A stretch of 64,000 nt of DNA from Cryptomeria japonica (GCF_030272615.1 NC_081412.1:684394583-684458582); one strand, 5' to 3'. Shown: positions 33,178 to 46,395, numbered from the stretch's first letter. The notes: generated by a model not told the origin, from the letters alone. A program made the numbers and translations.

Positions 33178-34158
33178 GTACCATGTACAATATATATTAT
33201 ATACTAAAGTCAAAATTTACCTATTTGTTGTCTTTACCTTTTATTTTTCACTTAATTTAGTGTATGTTCTTATAGATGTTTTATAGCCCGATCATTTTCT
33301 ATATTTATAAGCCTTCTCTTGACATTATATTTTCAATTTGTAACTATCTTCAAACCTATTTTGAGGCCTAAAATCAACCTGAAAAGTTTTTAAGTCATAA
33401 TTGAAATTTGGACATCCAAACAACAAATATTAGCATCCCAAATAGATAGATAGGGGGGAACTAGAGTCCTCTTTGAATTTTAAATATTCAAAATATAACA
33501 TGGCCATAACCCTAACCATAGGTTTACCCTAATCCATTCTAAAATGGTAATATTAACTTGAACTCAAAAATAAAACCACTTTGATGCTCATTTAGAAGGG
33601 CAAATAATTCCTTGTTTTCCTCACTTGTTATATTATCATACCCATTTTCTTCTCTCATTACATAACTATAGGGTTTTGAGGCTATTACATTAAACAAGGT
33701 CTATAGAGAACCATCTTTAAGCCTTTTTCCAAGCTATCATCACCAATCTCACTCTCCTCATATCGTGTTTTCTATTTTATATATTCTGTTCCAAATTTAT
33801 TCCCCCGTCACTCTCAAAAATTCCTATTGCTTTACCTTAGCATCCTCCCTTGTATTAAGATTCAAGATTGACCATTAATTATTCAATATTGTATATAGAT
33901 TTAATAAAATCACATTATAAAATATATTAGGTCTCTCTAAAAGGTTGTCATCCTTTGATTAATTCTCAATATAATATGATTCATGAATAATTCATTCCAC
34001 TATAAAACACTTTAATTTTTTAATTATCTCTGAAGTAACTACAACTAGTGAAGAATGTGAGATTAATCAATTTAGGAAAAAACTTAACTTACAAACTATA
34101 TGCATCCAATGATTTTATCAATATAACTCAATACAAAATTAACTAGTTAGTAATATGA
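33178..34158. other. Spacer, no gene seen
   Basis: AT-rich sequence without a frame above noise or a recognisable repeat. Confidence 0.5.
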
Positions 34159-34345
34159 AATTATCCATGTTATGGCTTAGAGCCTAAAAGTGTATTGTAA
34201 AAAGTTATGGCCTAGAGCCAAAAAGTGTATTGTAACTAATGAAAAAATACTCATTATAGGGTTATGCTATTGGATCTCCTCCAAAGTTGCAAGATATAAT
34301 TCTCCATGTTAAAGTTTAAAGCCTACAAGTGTATTGTAACATGGT
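34159..34345 (+). repeat. Short direct repeats, about 38-bp period
   Basis: GTTATGGC(T/C)(T/A)AGAGCC...AAGTGTATTGTAA occurs twice in tandem at 34171-34238. A degenerate third copy (GTTAAAGTTTAAAGCCTACA) is near 34310. Confidence 0.7.
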
Positions 34346-34680
34346 TATTGTTACAAATTAATGCATCAGTTTGATGCTTTGACGTGTGTGGTTTCTTATC
34401 AAAAAGGTTTTTTCTCACATATATTGGTGTTTATTCTCTTTTGTATATTTTTCTTCTATTCTTATTTATACATCTTCTTAAATTGTTAATTTACTTGTTG
34501 TTATGCTATCCAAATTTTCTTATGACTATAAGCTACATTTTTTTCCTCTAAGGGTCAATGTGATGAGAAATCAACTATGTATGTTTAATCTCTAATGGAA
34601 TATAGTATGTGTGATGGAGGAAAATTGTAGCTTATGTGTTTAGGCATACAAACTAGACCTATTTTCCAACATCACATTGG

Positions 34681-34961
34681 ATTCTATAAAACTAGTGGTT
34701 GTATCAGGCATTAACAGGTCGATCTTTTGGTGCAACGACAACCATACTTGTAAAAAATGGTAACAAAGCTTGGTCACAAGTTCAAACCCCTCGCTTGTGT
34801 GTGGGGAGATTGTTGCAAGGTATGCACCCCTAGTCTCCTTGTGATGTGCAACACAACGCTCGGGTTTGTGACATGGCTTAACTACCTCCTGTAGATTCTA
34901 TAAGTCTAGTGGTTGTATCAGGCATTAGCAGGTCAATCTGTTGATGCAATGACAACCATAC
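34681..34961 (+). repeat. 67-bp direct repeats flanking a SINE-like segment
   Basis: 34681-34747 and 34895-34961 share ATTCTATAA..CTAGTGGTT and GTATCAGGCATTA.CAGGTC with few differences. The ~147 bp between them contains AGTTCAAACCCC, which resembles a tRNA B box, in a C-rich context. A tRNA-derived SINE is possible, but no clear A box, tail or short target duplication is visible. Confidence 0.5.
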
Positions 34962-36099
34962 ACTATGAACTAAAAATGAGTTTTGTTCAAGGATCCCAAA
35001 ACCCCTAACAACAAGTAGCAAATAAAAACTACCAACAAAGGGACGAGCATAATATAGACCCCAAAAATTGACAAAGCTATAGAGGCAATAAAGAAAAAGA
35101 GGAGGGATGTCAAACAAACATTCAAAATAGTTTGAATAGAATCCTCACCAAAGGGCTATGAAGAGGAGAAACACTAAAATGGAATGTGGCACCAATTTTT
35201 GAACAAAATCTCATCTAAAGTCCACTTATAATCACAACATCAAATTTTATTTTTACCTTGCATGAGAATCATCTGTCCTCATTAATATGGTCATTTTGTA
35301 TGGTTTTCAACACCTTCCCACTATCTAGAGATTGGGGACACATTGGAATTAGTGACACATCGAAAGAGGAAGGCCCAAGGGTATCTTAAACCAATCCTTC
35401 ATGCTCTATATTAGATTTCCCTTTCAAGACTGGAGAACATGACTTGTAACTAATTTTGTGCTCCTAGAGTCCTAATGTAGAGCATAATTTGGTATTTCTT
35501 GGTAAAACCCTATTAGTTTTAATGCAAACATAGAATCCAAAAAAAAAATCACGATTTTTTAACATTATTATCAATGGGAACACATTGACAAGAGCATTAG
35601 CTATACCTTAAAATATAGAGATAATAAGTCTATGTTTGACCATATAAAAGTTGAGTACAAATGTTTTGAAATGCTACAATTTGTTCAATTAGCTACAAAT
35701 ATAATTTGACATCTCTATCAACACATGTAACTATACCCTCAATATGAAAAAATTCACTAGACATTTGCAACAATCTTGAGATGGACTAAAACCACCATAC
35801 AAATGATATCCAACTCACTAAAGCCATGGAAAAACAATAAATGACTTCCATATAAAAAAATGGAAGATCAAATGATAAATTGAAAAATCAATGACAAAAA
35901 ACCATTTGTATTCGATATTTTATAAAAAGATTTTGTGAAAGCGTTGATAGAGTGAACACACAATCATCATGATATTCTTCATGTTTCTATGGTATTCAAC
36001 AACTCTACTATGATATTTGACATGATCATCATGGTAGAAGGGAGTTCACCACTACATATGACGAATTCACTACCTACATAAAACAACAAATCTGTAAAA
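34962..36099. other. Spacer, no gene seen
   Basis: No supported coding region. Several stretches rich in CATCATGATA/ATGATATTC-like words occur near 35960-36040. Confidence 0.5.
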
Positions 36100-36970
36100 A
36101 AATTTAAGGCCAATATGAAATTTGTATGAATGGTATGCGTTCGACATCATATAGAAGCATGCCATTTTGGAACCAGAATAGCTAGAGCCGTTTTATAATA
36201 CGTAGATCATGACAAAGAGGCGTGAGTGAAGCGTTTCTATTGCAAAACAGGTGGGGTATGACATCTTTCTCTATTTACTGATTTTTTAATACGTTCAAAA
36301 CAGGCGTGAATGAAATGTTATACTTTTCTCATCACTTTCTATTATTTCATTCTAATTACTTTCCAGTCCGAGCAAGAAAATGCGTGCAAGTAATTGTGAT
36401 GAAAATGAGTGCCAGACTCGACGTAAGTCGTGGTAGAAAAATTCAGAAGATAATGAATGACAAACAAGTGTTATGTTTGAAACAAGCTGTCAGCCGTACA
36501 TTTAAAACCGTCGTAAGCCTTACGTTTGAAAGAGGCGTGAGGCATACGCTGTTCAAAACAGGTGTGAGTGAAGTGTGATACGTTTTCTCATCACTTTCTA
36601 TAAACGTTGGACGCACTATTTGTGATTACTTTCCAGTCCGTGCAGGCAAATGAGAGTGCAAGTAAATTACGCTGAAGATAATGATAGTAGTTGACAAACA
36701 ATGTATCTATCTATTTTGACATATTTTTTCTCATCCATTTCTATAAAACTTGGACTAATTATTGCCACACACATTGCAATTGGTTTGCAGATTTTTCTCT
36801 TTCAATTCTATAAAAGTTGGAATAATTGTTTAGGTTTGTACGACGAAATGAGGTGTTACCTTACAGAGTAGAACATAGACCACATGTTTGATATGACATT
36901 TTTTTCTCTCTACTTGACCCATCCGGAAATATCATAGAAGACTTCACTAATTTAATTACATGGACCTCTT
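36100..36970 (+). repeat. Upstream module of the RLP locus, copy 2 (partner 15060-15600)
   Basis: Same ordered blocks as 15060-15600, but expanded. The part with TTTTCTCATCACTTTCTAT followed by CCAGTCCG.GCA.G.AAATG occurs twice (about 36296-36400 and 36555-36670), and a CGT(A/G)AG(G/C)..TACG motif is repeated near 36500-36555. The end block (GACGAAATGAGGTGTTA through CACTAATTTAATTACATGGAC) is at 36840-36965. No RLP coding sequence follows within the window. Confidence 0.65.
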
Positions 36971-38186
36971 TTTTTTTTACTTTAATTTTATTTAAAATAT
37001 ATACATTTTTTAATTTTAAAAAATGTATAAATTTATTAGAAGGAAAAGAATGTACAAGAGATCAACAATCTGGAAGGAGGTTCTATCAAGTCAAAAAGTG
37101 TACTCATGTTGAATAGAAGGAAGCAATACATAAAGAAGGCTGGTCAAAGCTAAAGAGCATTTGCAGCAATCAATTACAATAAGAGAAAATGCGACTTTTC
37201 TTCAAGAGTACAAAGCACATGATCATTTGTAATGATATTAAACATTGCAAGTAAACACTCATATGAGCTTTAGCAGTCCAAGCCAAGACTAGATACATTA
37301 ATATTATTTTAAATTATGTAAACATTTGGATTAAATTAATTGTAAGTGTTTTCTCAATACAATTGAATGATTTTTTTTCTATATTTTAAGTTATGAGTTG
37401 AGATGATTATATCTTTGTTATACCATTTAATTTGTATATTTGTGTAAAAAATGAAGTGATGATTTATTATTCACTATCTGAGGAGGGGGGACGAAATGAA
37501 GTTATTACGACCTCCCTTGTCGTTTGGATGCTAAGTTTCCTTCAAAATGGAAAAAGTTTTGAAAGTGTTTTCGAAGGTCTATAGATGGTTTTGTTGGTCC
37601 ACAACGTTGTTTGTGATGTCTGGTGAAAAATTATAGTAGGTTTTGGCTTAAAGCTTGAACAATGGGTAAAAGATGTATGTTGCTTAGAAAGTACAAAGAT
37701 ATTTTGCACTCTCAATACAGGTTCTAGATCAAAGGAAAGAGTCACCTCATCATAGGTGAGGATCTAGAAAGACTATAGAGGATTGATCAAACAAATAGAT
37801 GTAGGAGGAATTAAAATGATATAAGAGGTCGTTGGGATATAGGTGCTCCTAGAAGTAGATGTGTTGGAGTGAGTCTGGAAGTGAATGAGTTAGAAGAAGA
37901 CGAATAACAAATATATTGGTGGAGATTCTGGTCCTGAATGGAATCCAACAAGGGTAAGGAGAAAGTTACTAAAGATAAATATGTAAGTGACTTTAGAAAG
38001 ATTCAAGAAGAAACATGAGGTAGGAGAAGACAAAAGCCCAAATGACAAATAAAGTATAAGTAGTAGTGCAACTATCCAGGAGGATCTTTTAAAGCAAGCT
38101 ACTCCTTCTTGGATTGATGTAGTGTGATGTAGTGGCTACTCTTAGGGTGAGCATTGTGTGTTGTAGTTAGTAGAGTCTTATCAATA

Positions 38187-38190
<4 letters not shown>
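36971..38190. other. Spacer up to the AG microsatellite; unresolved
   Basis: No supported gene. The right part (about 37780-38190) is purine-rich and could be the decayed 3' interior of the plus-strand LTR element whose LTR starts at 38385, but no motif proves it. Confidence 0.35.

Positions 38191-38262
<72 letters not shown>
38191..38262 (+). repeat. (AG)n microsatellite, 36 units
   Basis: Uninterrupted AG dinucleotides for 72 bp. Confidence 0.97.
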
Positions 38263-38265
<3 letters not shown>

Positions 38266-38384
38266 AACACTATGCGCTTTGTCCTTGATGTCAAAGGGGG
38301 GGAGAGATACAAATTGGGAAAGAGTTCAATTTGCTTTGTTTTAGGTGTTACACAAATGTTGCCACCAATGACAAAGGTGGAGAA

Positions 38385-38705
38385 TGTTGGAAACTTGAAT
38401 TGTGTTTGTTGTAATTGATGTCAACATGTCTTGTGTTGTCATTGATGTCACTATGTATTTCAAATGATTTGGAAATGCATGTTTCAATGTTGTTGTGTGG
38501 TTTGGTAGTAATATTGAGGTGATTTTGAAATGTTGGTGTAGTGGAAGTTTCAACATGTAGGAAACCATATTTATAGAGGAAAGAGTTTCTAATGTTCCAG
38601 TGGAAGAATGTTTTGCATTCCTTCGGTGTGTGAATATCATGGAGTATGGTTATGTATATAATTTTTACGATCGATGTATATTTTTACTATCAAGTTTATA
38701 GGTCC
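38385..38705 (+). mobile_element. Start of a plus-strand copia-type LTR, interrupted
   Basis: A purine tract ACAAAGGTGGAGAA directly precedes TGTTGGAAACTTG, the usual arrangement at a copia 3' LTR. The candidate LTR is cut after 321 bp by the minus-strand copia element at 38706. Its continuation should resume at 56761, after the near-duplicated pentamer, and may extend toward 57088. Family assignment is tentative. Confidence 0.5.
38701..38705. repeat. Target-site duplication GGTCC (left) of the minus-strand copia element
   Basis: GGTCC lies directly before the left LTR; AGTCC lies directly after the right LTR at 56756-56760. Four of five bases agree; the mismatch is a transition. Confidence 0.65.
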
Positions 38706-40023
38706 TGTTGGTAACAACAAAGGAGGACAATTGAGAGGGGGGGGGGGGTGTTGTGGGGTGAATCAGTTGTCATTGGAATATCCAAAATCAACCTTAAAAC
38801 CAAATCTGATCAACTGCAACAATAAGAAAGATAACACACAATAGCAACACAACACATAACACCAAGATTTTGAAGTGGAAAACCTGGTCAAGGGAAAAAT
38901 CATGGTGGGACCCTACCCACAATGAAATGATACTCTACAGTAGTATGTGAAATAATTACAATGGGAATGCACATGCATTAAGGCTCACTGCCTAGAGCTC
39001 AATGCTCAAGATACAATAACGTGGAAGGCTACAACCCTCAAGGAAGATTCACTACCTTACAAGGAAGTCTCACTAACTTAGAAAGAATTTGGACAACAAT
39101 CCAGATTACATGAAATGAAGAAATAACATCTCCAAATACCTGATACAAGTTTCAATTAAGCTCACTAGTCTGCTTTGCAACTCCTCAAACTCTACTTAAA
39201 CACATCACATAAGGATATATCCACTATGTTCACACAAACAATCTCTCTAGATAATACAGACACCACCGATCACCAAATTTCAATGAATAATGCATCCATA
39301 TATCGATCATCAACCTTAGGCATAAGGTCAACTCAACCCAAAAGACCTAATAACAAAATCTCAACACTCGATACAAAGATCAACCACCAGACCAATATTA
39401 TGACATAACATGGACCCAAATCAAATGCTCAAACACGCTACACCATTGGAAATATCTCCAAGAACAACCACAACATGCTACACCACCAAATAGGTCTTAC
39501 ATAGCATGAACAACATCACCGGATAAGGAGAACACCAAAACCACACACAATGATCAATGTGGATCATCAAAATAAATAGGACATGATTAGGAAACACTAG
39601 TAAACATGCTAGAATCATTTGCAACAACTGGAATCACACCATATTTCAAATCTTCATGTGTCAACATCTGAAACTCAGGAAAACTCAAACAACAACAACT
39701 GCCATATGGAAAGATAACTTGCAAGGCACCAAATCATGAACCATTTGAAATAAAGATACTCACGAATTCCCCAAACACTATCCCAAAACTATATCACAAG
39801 ATTTGATCACATTATAAAGCACCGATCAGAATAACTAAATCATAAACTAGATCATGTAATATGATCAATCAATCTTTTGGATCACTGAAACCAATCAATA
39901 ATGATACAAGGATGCTAGAAATACTCCAACATAGAATCACCAACCTAAGAAACCAATTAACAATCACTAGAATATGTTGACATCAATGACAAAAACATAT
40001 CCTAGCAGTAGTAATATACAACA
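38706..40023 (-). repeat. 3' LTR of the minus-strand copia element
   Basis: Aligns with 55410-56755 throughout: the plus-strand start TGTTGGTAACAACAAAGG, GAGGACAATTGAGAGGG, GGGACCCTACCCACAATG, and the end ATATGTTGACATCAATGA...ACA. It contains a G-run (about 38737-38747) longer than in the other LTR. Confidence 0.9.
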
Positions 40024-40036
40024 ATCTCCCCCTTTG
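40024..40036 (-). promoter_or_regulatory. Polypurine tract of the minus-strand copia element
   Basis: On the minus strand CCAAAGGGGGAGAT directly precedes the LTR start TGTTGTAT, a classic copia arrangement. Confidence 0.85.
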
Positions 40037-40396
40037 GCATTGATGGCAACATATGGATGTGAAAAACAATCAATGCAAAGAAAGAAATTAACTCCAATAA
40101 AAGCTCCCCCTAAGAACATGTACCCAAGGATAGAATCATTTTTTTCACATGCATCTCTCCCCCTTTGACAACAATGCCAAAGACACATAAAACAAAAGCA
40201 TCTCTCTCCCAAAAACATGAATCAACAAACTCTCCTCCTTTGAACAAGAGAAAAGGCATCTCTCCCCCAAAGGAATACAAAATCAACTGATACACACACT
40301 GACTACTCTGGTTGAGTAGCAACACCAACTCGTCAACCCGGATAAAGGATAAGACTATAAAGTCCATAGGATTGATGCAAATCAATGCATCTCATT

Positions 40397-42963
40397 TCTC
40401 ATCAAGAGGGGCAGAAACCCCTAACTTGTCTTTCAAATAACAAAAGGTTTCTGTAGACAAAGGCTTAGTAAAGATATCTGCAATCTATTATGTAGTAGAT
40501 ACATACTCCAGTTTCACTTCATGCTCACTCACCTTCTCCCTCAAGAAATGATACTTGACAGACACATGCTTAGTCTTAGAATGTTGCACCGAATTCTTTG
40601 ACAAATGAATAGTACTTGAATTATCACAATAAATAATAGTAGGCTCATCATACACAACTTTGATATCCTTCAACATTTTCTTCATCCAAACTACCTAAGT
40701 ACAGTTAGTAGCAGCAACAATATACTCAGCTTCAGTAGTAGATAAAGATACTGAATCTTTCTTTTTTCTAGCCCATTAAACCAATTTCTTTCCTAAAAGG
40801 AATGCATGACTAGAGGTACTCTTCCGATCATCAAAATCTCCTACCCAATCTACATCAGTGTAAGTACAAAACATGAAATCATTATTCTTAGGATACCATA
40901 AACCATAACCAACATTTCCTTTCAGGTATCTTAATATCCTCTTAACAACAGTTATATGACTTTCTTTCAAAAGAACTTGATATCTAGCAACCATGCACAC
41001 AACATGCATAATGTCAGGTCTATTTTGAGTCAAATATAGCAATCCACCAACGATATATCTATACAAATTCTAATTAGCTTTTGAAGATTCATCATTCTTA
41101 GACAGTTTACAACTAGTCACCATAGGAGTTCCAACTAGTTTAGAATCATCTAACCCAAATTTCTTCAACAATTCAATAACATACTTAGCTTGAGATATAA
41201 GAATACCTTTACCAATTTGTGCAATCTGTAATCCCAAGAAGAATTTCATCTCACCTATATCATAGACATCTCAAAGTGTTTTTGCATATCACAGACAAAC
41301 TTCATGCTCAAGTCATCATCACCTCCAAAAATGATATCATAAAAAAATACTTCAACAATCAAAATGTTATTGTTCTGAATCTTAAAGTACAGATTACTAT
41401 TAGTAATACCTTTAGTGAATTCCAATTTCAACAAGTTTTTATCCAATCTAGAATACTAGGCTCTAGGGGCTTGCTTTAATCCATAAAGATCTTTCTTCAA
41501 TTTGCATGCCATGTCTCCTTCACTTGATAGAGAAAATCCATGAGGTTGCTCAATGTAGACTTCTTCCTCAAGATCACCATTCAGAAAAGAAGATTTGACA
41601 TCCATCTGATATACCTTGAACTCTTTATAAGCAGCATGTGCAAGCAACAATTTAACAACTTCAAGTCTGGCTACTAGAGCAAAAGTCTCCTCATATTCAA
41701 TACCTTCCTGTTGTGAATAACCTTTGCAAACCAATCTAGGTTTGTTTCTAACAAGTTCACTGACTTCATTCTGGTTGTTCTGGAATACCCATTTTGTGCC
41801 AATCACATTCTTGTCTTTAGGTCTAAGCACAAGCTCCCATGTATTATGATTTTCAATCTGATTCAATTCCTCTTCCATTGCATTTATCCAATTTTCATCC
41901 TTATAAGCTTCTTGAACAATCTTAGGATAAATTTTAGAAATCAAACATCCTTCTTCAACAACAAGTCTTCTTCTAGTCATAACACCTTTTCTCTTATCAC
42001 CAATAATCCGATTTTCAGAAAAATTTAGTCTCACATACCTCGAGGTCTTGTTTTTATTCTGATTCTTAGGATCCTTCAATTCTTCACTGGTAGCAGCAAC
42101 ATCTGGATTAACTGTCTCTACCAGATCATTCTACTTCAAAGGCTCAGTCTAATTATGCTTCATAATAACTTCCCGGTCAGAATTTTCATATCCATGAGCT
42201 CTGATTTCCTTTCCAATGTTTTCATCCACTTTCACATTTGCACTTCCCACTATCTTTCTCAATCTCTTATTGTAACACTAGTAGGATTTTCTCTTAGTAG
42301 AATAACCCAAGAAGATACCTTCATCACATCTTGCATCAAACTTTCCTAAATCCTCATCTCTCTGATATAACACTTGCTAGGAACATAACTAAACCATAGC
42401 TCATAAGGATTCTCACCAGTATCACCTTTTATGTGCACCCGGTTAAATGTGTATACAACAATTCTAAAAACTTCTCTCCAATAGATTTTCCACACATTTC
42501 CTTCAATCAACATAGTCCTTGCAACATCCAATATAGTCATGTTCTTCCTTTCAACAACTCCATTCTACTGAGTGGTTATAGGGGCAGATAATTGTCTTCT
42601 AATCCCATGGTTATCACAAAAAGAATCACTCACCATAGAATAATTCTCCTCCTCTATCTGATCTTAAACATTTCAGCTTCAATCCAGACTCACTCTCAAC
42701 TATGGCTTTGAATATCTTTATTTTTTCCAATGCTTCTGATTTCTCTCTTAGAAAGACAATCCATACCATTCTGGAATAATCATCAATCAACAATATGAAA
42801 TATCTGTCTCCCTACACAATTCTCACTCTTGTAGGTCCACATAGGTCAGTATGTACAAGATCTAATAATCTATTAGGTGTATGTTGTTTTCTCTTAAAAT
42901 ATACTATTGTTTGCTTTCCCATTTGACATTCCTTATATACCGGATTAATAGGCTTAACAATTT
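40397..42963 (-). pseudogene. Copia pol, downstream half: integrase core, RT and RNase H (decayed)
   Basis: Reading down the minus strand: the integrase zinc-finger remainder and core with a VHTDLCGP-type Asp and SDRGGE block (about 42950-42600); an integrase C-terminal segment at 42540-42346; RT from 42079 to about 41250; RNase H to about 40400. The RT N-terminal part is a 207-codon open stretch with GTKWVFQ, FA.VARLE and [11 protein letters not shown]. The catalytic YVDD position reads FFYD in FFYDIIFGG (near 41345), so a catalytic Asp is lost. RNase H motifs include YCDNSSTIHLSKN near 40620 and the ADIFTKPL-like end near 40440. Stops and frameshifts separate these blocks. The enzyme set would copy and integrate the element if intact. 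Confidence 0.88.
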
Positions 42964-42968
42964 TAGGC
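42964..42968. repeat. Target-site duplication TAGGC, left copy, of the nested LTR element
   Basis: TAGGC directly before the left LTR matches TAGGC at 53743-53747 directly after the right LTR. Confidence 0.92.
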
Positions 42969-44485
42969 TGTGGCATAGAAATTAGGATTCATCAAAACAT
43001 AAGATATATCAATCAAAACGTTAAACATGATAGCAATATCATGAGAACACTCATTGAAATGAACCTAATCACAATGCACATTCAATAGAGGTATGAAAAT
43101 GAAGCATTCAAAAGAAAACATTATGCAAACCAGATTCAAGATTGAATACTCCTTCCATGCGGCTCAATTGTTGTTCTTTCCTCTTCAATAGTTTTGTGGA
43201 TCTCACCTACAAGTGCTCTCACAATTGAAAGCAAAAAGCTCAAGAGTACTAGAACTAAAATTTGATAGTTTGACAGCAATTCGGATTTCAAGAAGTAATT
43301 GAAGGGCTTTGATTGAAAAAAACATCCAATTTATAGAGAAATTGGATAAATGACAAGATTAGCATGATGCAATTCAAATGGAAATTGCAAATCAATATGA
43401 CAAAATATGACAAATTATGCACTTTCCATGCACAATTTGATTGATTGACAATTTGATGACAAATTATGACACATTCTATGTCAAAATTGATTGATTAATC
43501 AATTTCATGACAAATTGAAATGCCACTCCCATAAAATTAGGAGATGAATTAGGAGGGAAAAGGAATTAGAAATTTGAAAAATTAGGAAATTGAAATTGAT
43601 GACAAATTAGGAATTAGAAATTGATAGAAATTAGAATTTAGGAATTAGTGAATTAATTAATAATTTTTCATTTATTAATCAATTCACAAAGAGGAATAAT
43701 TAGCCAATTAAATAAAGATTTAATTGTAATAAGAAGACCTAGGATAAATAAATAAATTATTTAATCCTAGAGGAAGAAATGACACATTAGGTTAAATGAC
43801 TAAATCATAAAACCCTAGAAGACGAATTAGAAATGCGAAAATGACAATTAGGTCTTGATTGAAGATAATTAATGTCATGATTTTGAATTGATAAATGACC
43901 AATGTGACAAAATAATTTGATTGATAAATGCGCCAATTGACGAGGAACAATGACAAATTGATCCAAATTGACATAATTGAGATAGACAATGATCGATAGC
44001 AAAATTGATCGCAAAATGACAAGATTAACAAAAGGACAAGAATCGATGACAAAATGGATTGCAAGATGACAAGATTGAAAATGACCACGATCGATGACAA
44101 ATCGATCGCATGATGACAAGATTGAAAAGAGGACAAAACCCTAATTAGGATTGACGATGTCCAAAATGATAAGATTGATAAGATTGATAGAAGGACAAAA
44201 CCCTAATTAGGATTGACGATGTCCAAAATGATGACAAATAAGCACGCACATTGATGCGACAGGGTAAAATCGATCAAAATCATGATTGGATAATGTTGTC
44301 GACAAGACCAAATTCGAGGACGAAATGATTGAAGAATGTAGAAGAATGACTCGATGCTCGCAAATGATAAAAATCAAGTGCGTGACATAGGAGAAATGTT
44401 AATACGATGCAAAAACCTAAAATGAGGCAATGCGCAATTGTTAAAGTATGACCTCGCAAGCGTTGACCATTTTTAGGTGTCTACA
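42969..44485 (-). repeat. 3' LTR of the nested element
   Basis: 1,517 bp. It contains a tandemly duplicated segment of about 60 bp with ACAAAACCCTAATTAGGATT (about 44130-44225). The overlapping minus-strand frames at 43792-44136 are copied in the other LTR and are low-complexity translation of AATTGAT/GATGACA-rich DNA, not genes. Confidence 0.92.
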
Positions 44486-44500
44486 TTTTGCCCCTCTTTG
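44486..44500 (-). promoter_or_regulatory. Polypurine tract of the nested element
   Basis: On the minus strand CAAAGAGGGGCAAAA directly precedes the LTR start TGTAGACACC. Confidence 0.75.
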
Positions 44501-46110
44501 AGACAATGCGATTTTAAGCGTTGTTTCAAAGAACAATAATGAAAATTCCCCAGACAATGACAATGACATATGCATGCCCCCTCGAGGAATTGGCCGGAAA
44601 CATGCGGAAAAGAGGCCAATTGATCGATAAAAAATGATAGGATCAAACAGACTGACAATCGGAGATCGGATGCATGATAGACAACAATTTAATGGGCACA
44701 AGACCGCGACCAACATAAGATGGAGAGGATGCACGTCCATCTATGCAATGACAAAGAGCTATAAATGAGACCAAGAGGGTGAAAATGACTCATTTGCATT
44801 AGCTAAAGAGGAGGATTTGTTGCTCTGGACAAGGACACTTGCAGACAGATGGCGAACATTCCAATGGCAGATCACCTTGAGGAACGTGTACGTACATTCA
44901 GACGACCAGAGGACGCAGGAGCAGCGGTATGTATCTCGAAAACCCATGTGTTGAATTTCATGAATTTTGATGGCTTACGGGACATTGCGGGGATGAGGAG
45001 GACAGAGGGAGCACCAAGTGATAGAGGCACGTACTCCTTATGACAGACAGTGGACATTATGTAGTTTGACATTTTGTAGTCAGCCTGCGGGCCATACTTA
45101 GGACAGACAGTCCGATTTTGTACTCCGACATTATTATGATATGTGATATGATATGCATCAATATGATGGATGCAATGTGTTATGATTTGTATTATTTTGC
45201 TATAGATGGATGACTTATATACTTGTTCATGAACATGCATGGATGTATTTTTATGTATTTTTTATGGATTTATGAAATGAAATGGATGAAATGCTTGATG
45301 TAATATGTGTAATGTAATTGTACTAACCAAATGGATGCAGGATGCAGCATATGTGCTTGGATATCGGAGCACTAGACCGAACTGACTATCCGACTAGACG
45401 GAAGAAGTGTTAGTAAGAAGACAGTTAGAGATGATGAAAATTTGCTTTCAGTAATGCACTTTGTAGGTGAGAACCTTTATTTTTATTTAGCAAAATGGAT
45501 GCGTAGCATCATGGCATTGAAGGCCAGAGCTGAAATGCAACCCGATTTGCATAAGACAGACACAGCATAAACAAACGACAATCACAATCAAAAAAGAAAA
45601 GGATCATGAGCCATCCCGGTCACTCTAAATCACTCAGTGACATCATCGAGCAACATAGGAACATGATCGAAGATAAATCAATAAAAAAGATAAGATGCGC
45701 AAATTCAAACAAACAAACAAACATCTTGATCTTCATTGTCAAAAGTTAAACGTGCTGATAGGACGATCATGCTGTCTGGTTTCAGGAAATGTGGTACCCC
45801 GTCTAAGACAGGACACAGTCTGGTTTCGAGTATACCACACCCTGTATAAGACCCATGATAATGTGACAAGGACAAATGATTTGATGTCGATATTTGATTG
45901 TATGACAATTGTGATCAGTTTGAACGCTTGGTTTGAGTTGAAAAAGTTCATCTAGTTAAAGCATGATTTCATTAAAGCACAGTGTTTGATTGCGAGTCGT
46001 TGGATGTATACTCAGTGAGCTGTCGATGCATAAAGGGAATACTCTATTGCAAAAATGCGTGTTTTTGGTTTTTGGAGTTTTACAATTTTTTTGGGTTCAT
46101 TCTTTTTTTT
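44501..46110 (-). other. Nested element interior, 3' region, no gene
   Basis: No protein domain in either strand. Short frames (44441-44740, 44872-45240, 45695-45955) have no recognisable features. The normal pol region is missing. Confidence 0.55.
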
Positions 46111-46395
46111 CAGGACTTTATTTGATTTTTTGACTTTTTTTCAGGACATTTTTCAATTTTTGATGATTTATTTCAGGACATTTTTTAATTTTTTATGAAT
46201 TTTTTCAGGACATTTTTCAATTTTTATGAATTTATTTCAGGACATTTTTCAATTTTTTATGGATTTATTTCAGGACATTTTTCAATTTTTAGGAATTTTT
46301 TTCAGGACATTTTCCAAATTTTTATGGATTTATTTCAGGACATTTTTTGATTGTTTTGAATTTTTTCAGGACATTATTTGATGTTTTTTTGGAAA
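46111..46395 (+). repeat. Nine-copy T-rich tandem array, 31-33-bp period
   Basis: CAGGAC starts units at 46111, 46142, 46174, 46206, 46238, 46271, 46303, 46336 and 46367. Each is preceded by a T-run and most are followed by ATTTTTCAATTTTTATG-like sequence. The array lies downstream of the ORF on the element's sense (minus) strand. Confidence 0.92.

Noticed and set aside
32979-33260. 65-codon frame with YVCM repeats
   Set aside because: Fusion of an RLP scrap with the translated TATG microsatellite.
43792-44136. Overlapping minus-strand frames of 104-114 codons, repeated at 53037-53381
   Set aside because: They lie in the two LTRs of the nested element, are identical copies by that fact alone, and translate simple AATTGAT/GATGACA repeats. 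Not genes.
46111-46395. CRISPR-like regular repeats
   Set aside because: Repeats are adjacent and degenerate without unique spacers, in eukaryotic retroelement DNA.
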